Of a stretch of DNA of 6,655 nt, positions 5,992 to 6,655 are shown piece by piece. This DNA is from DASCNA01 sp036011305. GTDB lineage: Bacteria > Verrucomicrobiota > Lentisphaeria > Victivallales > GWF2-38-69. The notes below the pieces were generated by a model that ran no database searches, was not told the origin of the DNA, and was given only the letters and a program-made list of their open reading frames with translations. The stretch lies in assembly GCA_036011305.1 (NCBI GenBank), contig DASCNA010000238.1, positions 1-6,655 of the forward strand, written 5' to 3'. Position 1 is the first letter of the stretch, and every line of letters begins with the position of its first letter. The position numbers and the translations under genes were made by a program.

Positions 5992-6655
5992 ATGGAAAAA
6001 AATAAAGAAAAAACATTAAATAACTTATTCATTTCATCAGAAGAATATAATACAGTCATCTACAACTGGAATGATACTGAATCACCGTATCCAAAAAATA
6101 AAACAATACACCAGTTATTCGAAGAGCAGGTTGAACGAACACCTAATAATATTGCTGTAATATTTGAAGATATACGTCTTACTTATAAAGAGCTAAATAA
6201 AAAATCTAATCAATTGGCTTTTATAATTAGAGAAACTTATAAAGAAATATATAATACCAACTTATTGCCTGACACATTAATTCCTATTTGTGTAGAAAAA
6301 AGTCACGAAATGATCATTGGCATATTAGGTATTCTTAAAGCTGGAGGTGCATATGTACCTATTGCGTCTAATCTCCCTGATAAAAGAATTAAAGATATAT
6401 TAAATAATACAGGTGCCAAACTTATTTTGACTGAAAAAAAAATATTGAGACAAAACTCTGCATTACAAAAAATTAATAATATTATAATTAATGATACCAG
6501 TATTACAAGTTTTCCGAAGTCTTACTCATTTCATCTAACAACAAATAGTAAATCTCTTGCATATGTCATATATACCTCTGGTTCCACAGGATCACCAAAT
6601 GGAGTCATGATTGAACATAGAAGTTTCATAAACTACTATATAAATTTTTTAAAAT
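5992..6655 (+). CDS. Nonribosomal peptide synthetase, starting with an adenylation domain (partial)
   Basis: The frame opens at ATG 5992 and runs past the right edge (221 codons visible). Residues 10-48 match the usual linker that joins a condensation domain to an adenylation domain (EEYNTVIYNWNDTE, then KTIHQLFEEQVERTPNNIAV at 37-56). The adenylation core follows: A1 LTYKEL (63-68), A2 LKAGGAYVPIA (115-125) and A3 LAYVIYTSGSTGSPNGV (189-205), then EHRSF. This domain activates an amino acid with ATP for loading onto a carrier protein. Two core positions deviate: the usual Asp after VPI is Ala125, and the usual Lys of the PKG in A3 is Asn203. No condensation domain precedes it, so it may be the first (loading) module. 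The substrate-pocket residues (A4-A5) and later domains lie outside the window. It sits 70 bases after the second MFS gene, with no terminator between and no clear Shine-Dalgarno. Confidence 0.93.
   Translation, partial: MEKNKEKTLNNLFISSEEYNTVIYNWNDTESPYPKNKTIHQLFEEQVERTPNNIAVIFEDIRLTYKELNKKSNQLAFIIRETYKEIYNTNLLPDTLIPICVEKSHEMIIGILGILKAGGAYVPIASNLPDKRIKDILNNTGAKLILTEKKILRQNSALQKINNIIINDTSITSFPKSYSFHLTTNSKSLAYVIYTSGSTGSPNGVMIEHRSFINYYINFLK

Noticed and set aside
1..6655. CRISPR arrays, tRNA or rRNA genes, insertion sequences
   Set aside because: No spaced direct repeats, cloverleaf sequences, transposase motifs or terminal inverted repeats were found on reading both strands.

Overview
This is a low-GC bacterial window. 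Start codons are mostly ATG, and three genes (dedA-like, coiled-coil, pepT) have clear Shine-Dalgarno sequences. The organism cannot be named from the sequence. Bacteria such as low-GC host-associated gammaproteobacteria or Vampirovibrionia would fit an AT-rich genome with NRPS and MHS-type transporters, but this is only a guess.

Left part (1-1653, minus strand). Three co-oriented genes are transcribed leftward: an exported coiled-coil protein of unknown function, a DedA-family membrane protein (lipid carrier translocation type), and the N-terminal S4 domain of an RluA/RluD-type pseudouridine synthase that runs off the left edge. The gaps are 81 and 20 bases and show no convincing terminator, so they may form one operon of envelope and housekeeping genes.

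Middle (1654-3178). A divergent intergenic region carries five tandem copies of a 7-base unit. It is followed by pepT (peptidase T, M20B zinc tripeptidase) on the plus strand, with all metal and catalytic residues intact. A 13-bp perfect hairpin followed by a T-run closes the pepT unit.

Right part (3179-6655, plus strand). After about 230 bases of gene-free DNA holding a 14-bp perfect palindrome just upstream of a consensus -10 box, three genes follow on the same strand. These are an MHS/ProP-type MFS transporter, a YbfB-like (MFS_4-like) MFS transporter, and the start of a nonribosomal peptide synthetase that continues beyond the window. The NRPS opens directly with a C-A linker and an adenylation domain, with no condensation domain. 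Gaps are 18 and 70 bases, so this looks like the 5' end of a peptide natural-product operon with two dedicated transporters encoded ahead of the synthetase. This is the most interesting part of the window. The product cannot be predicted because the substrate-pocket residues lie past the right edge.
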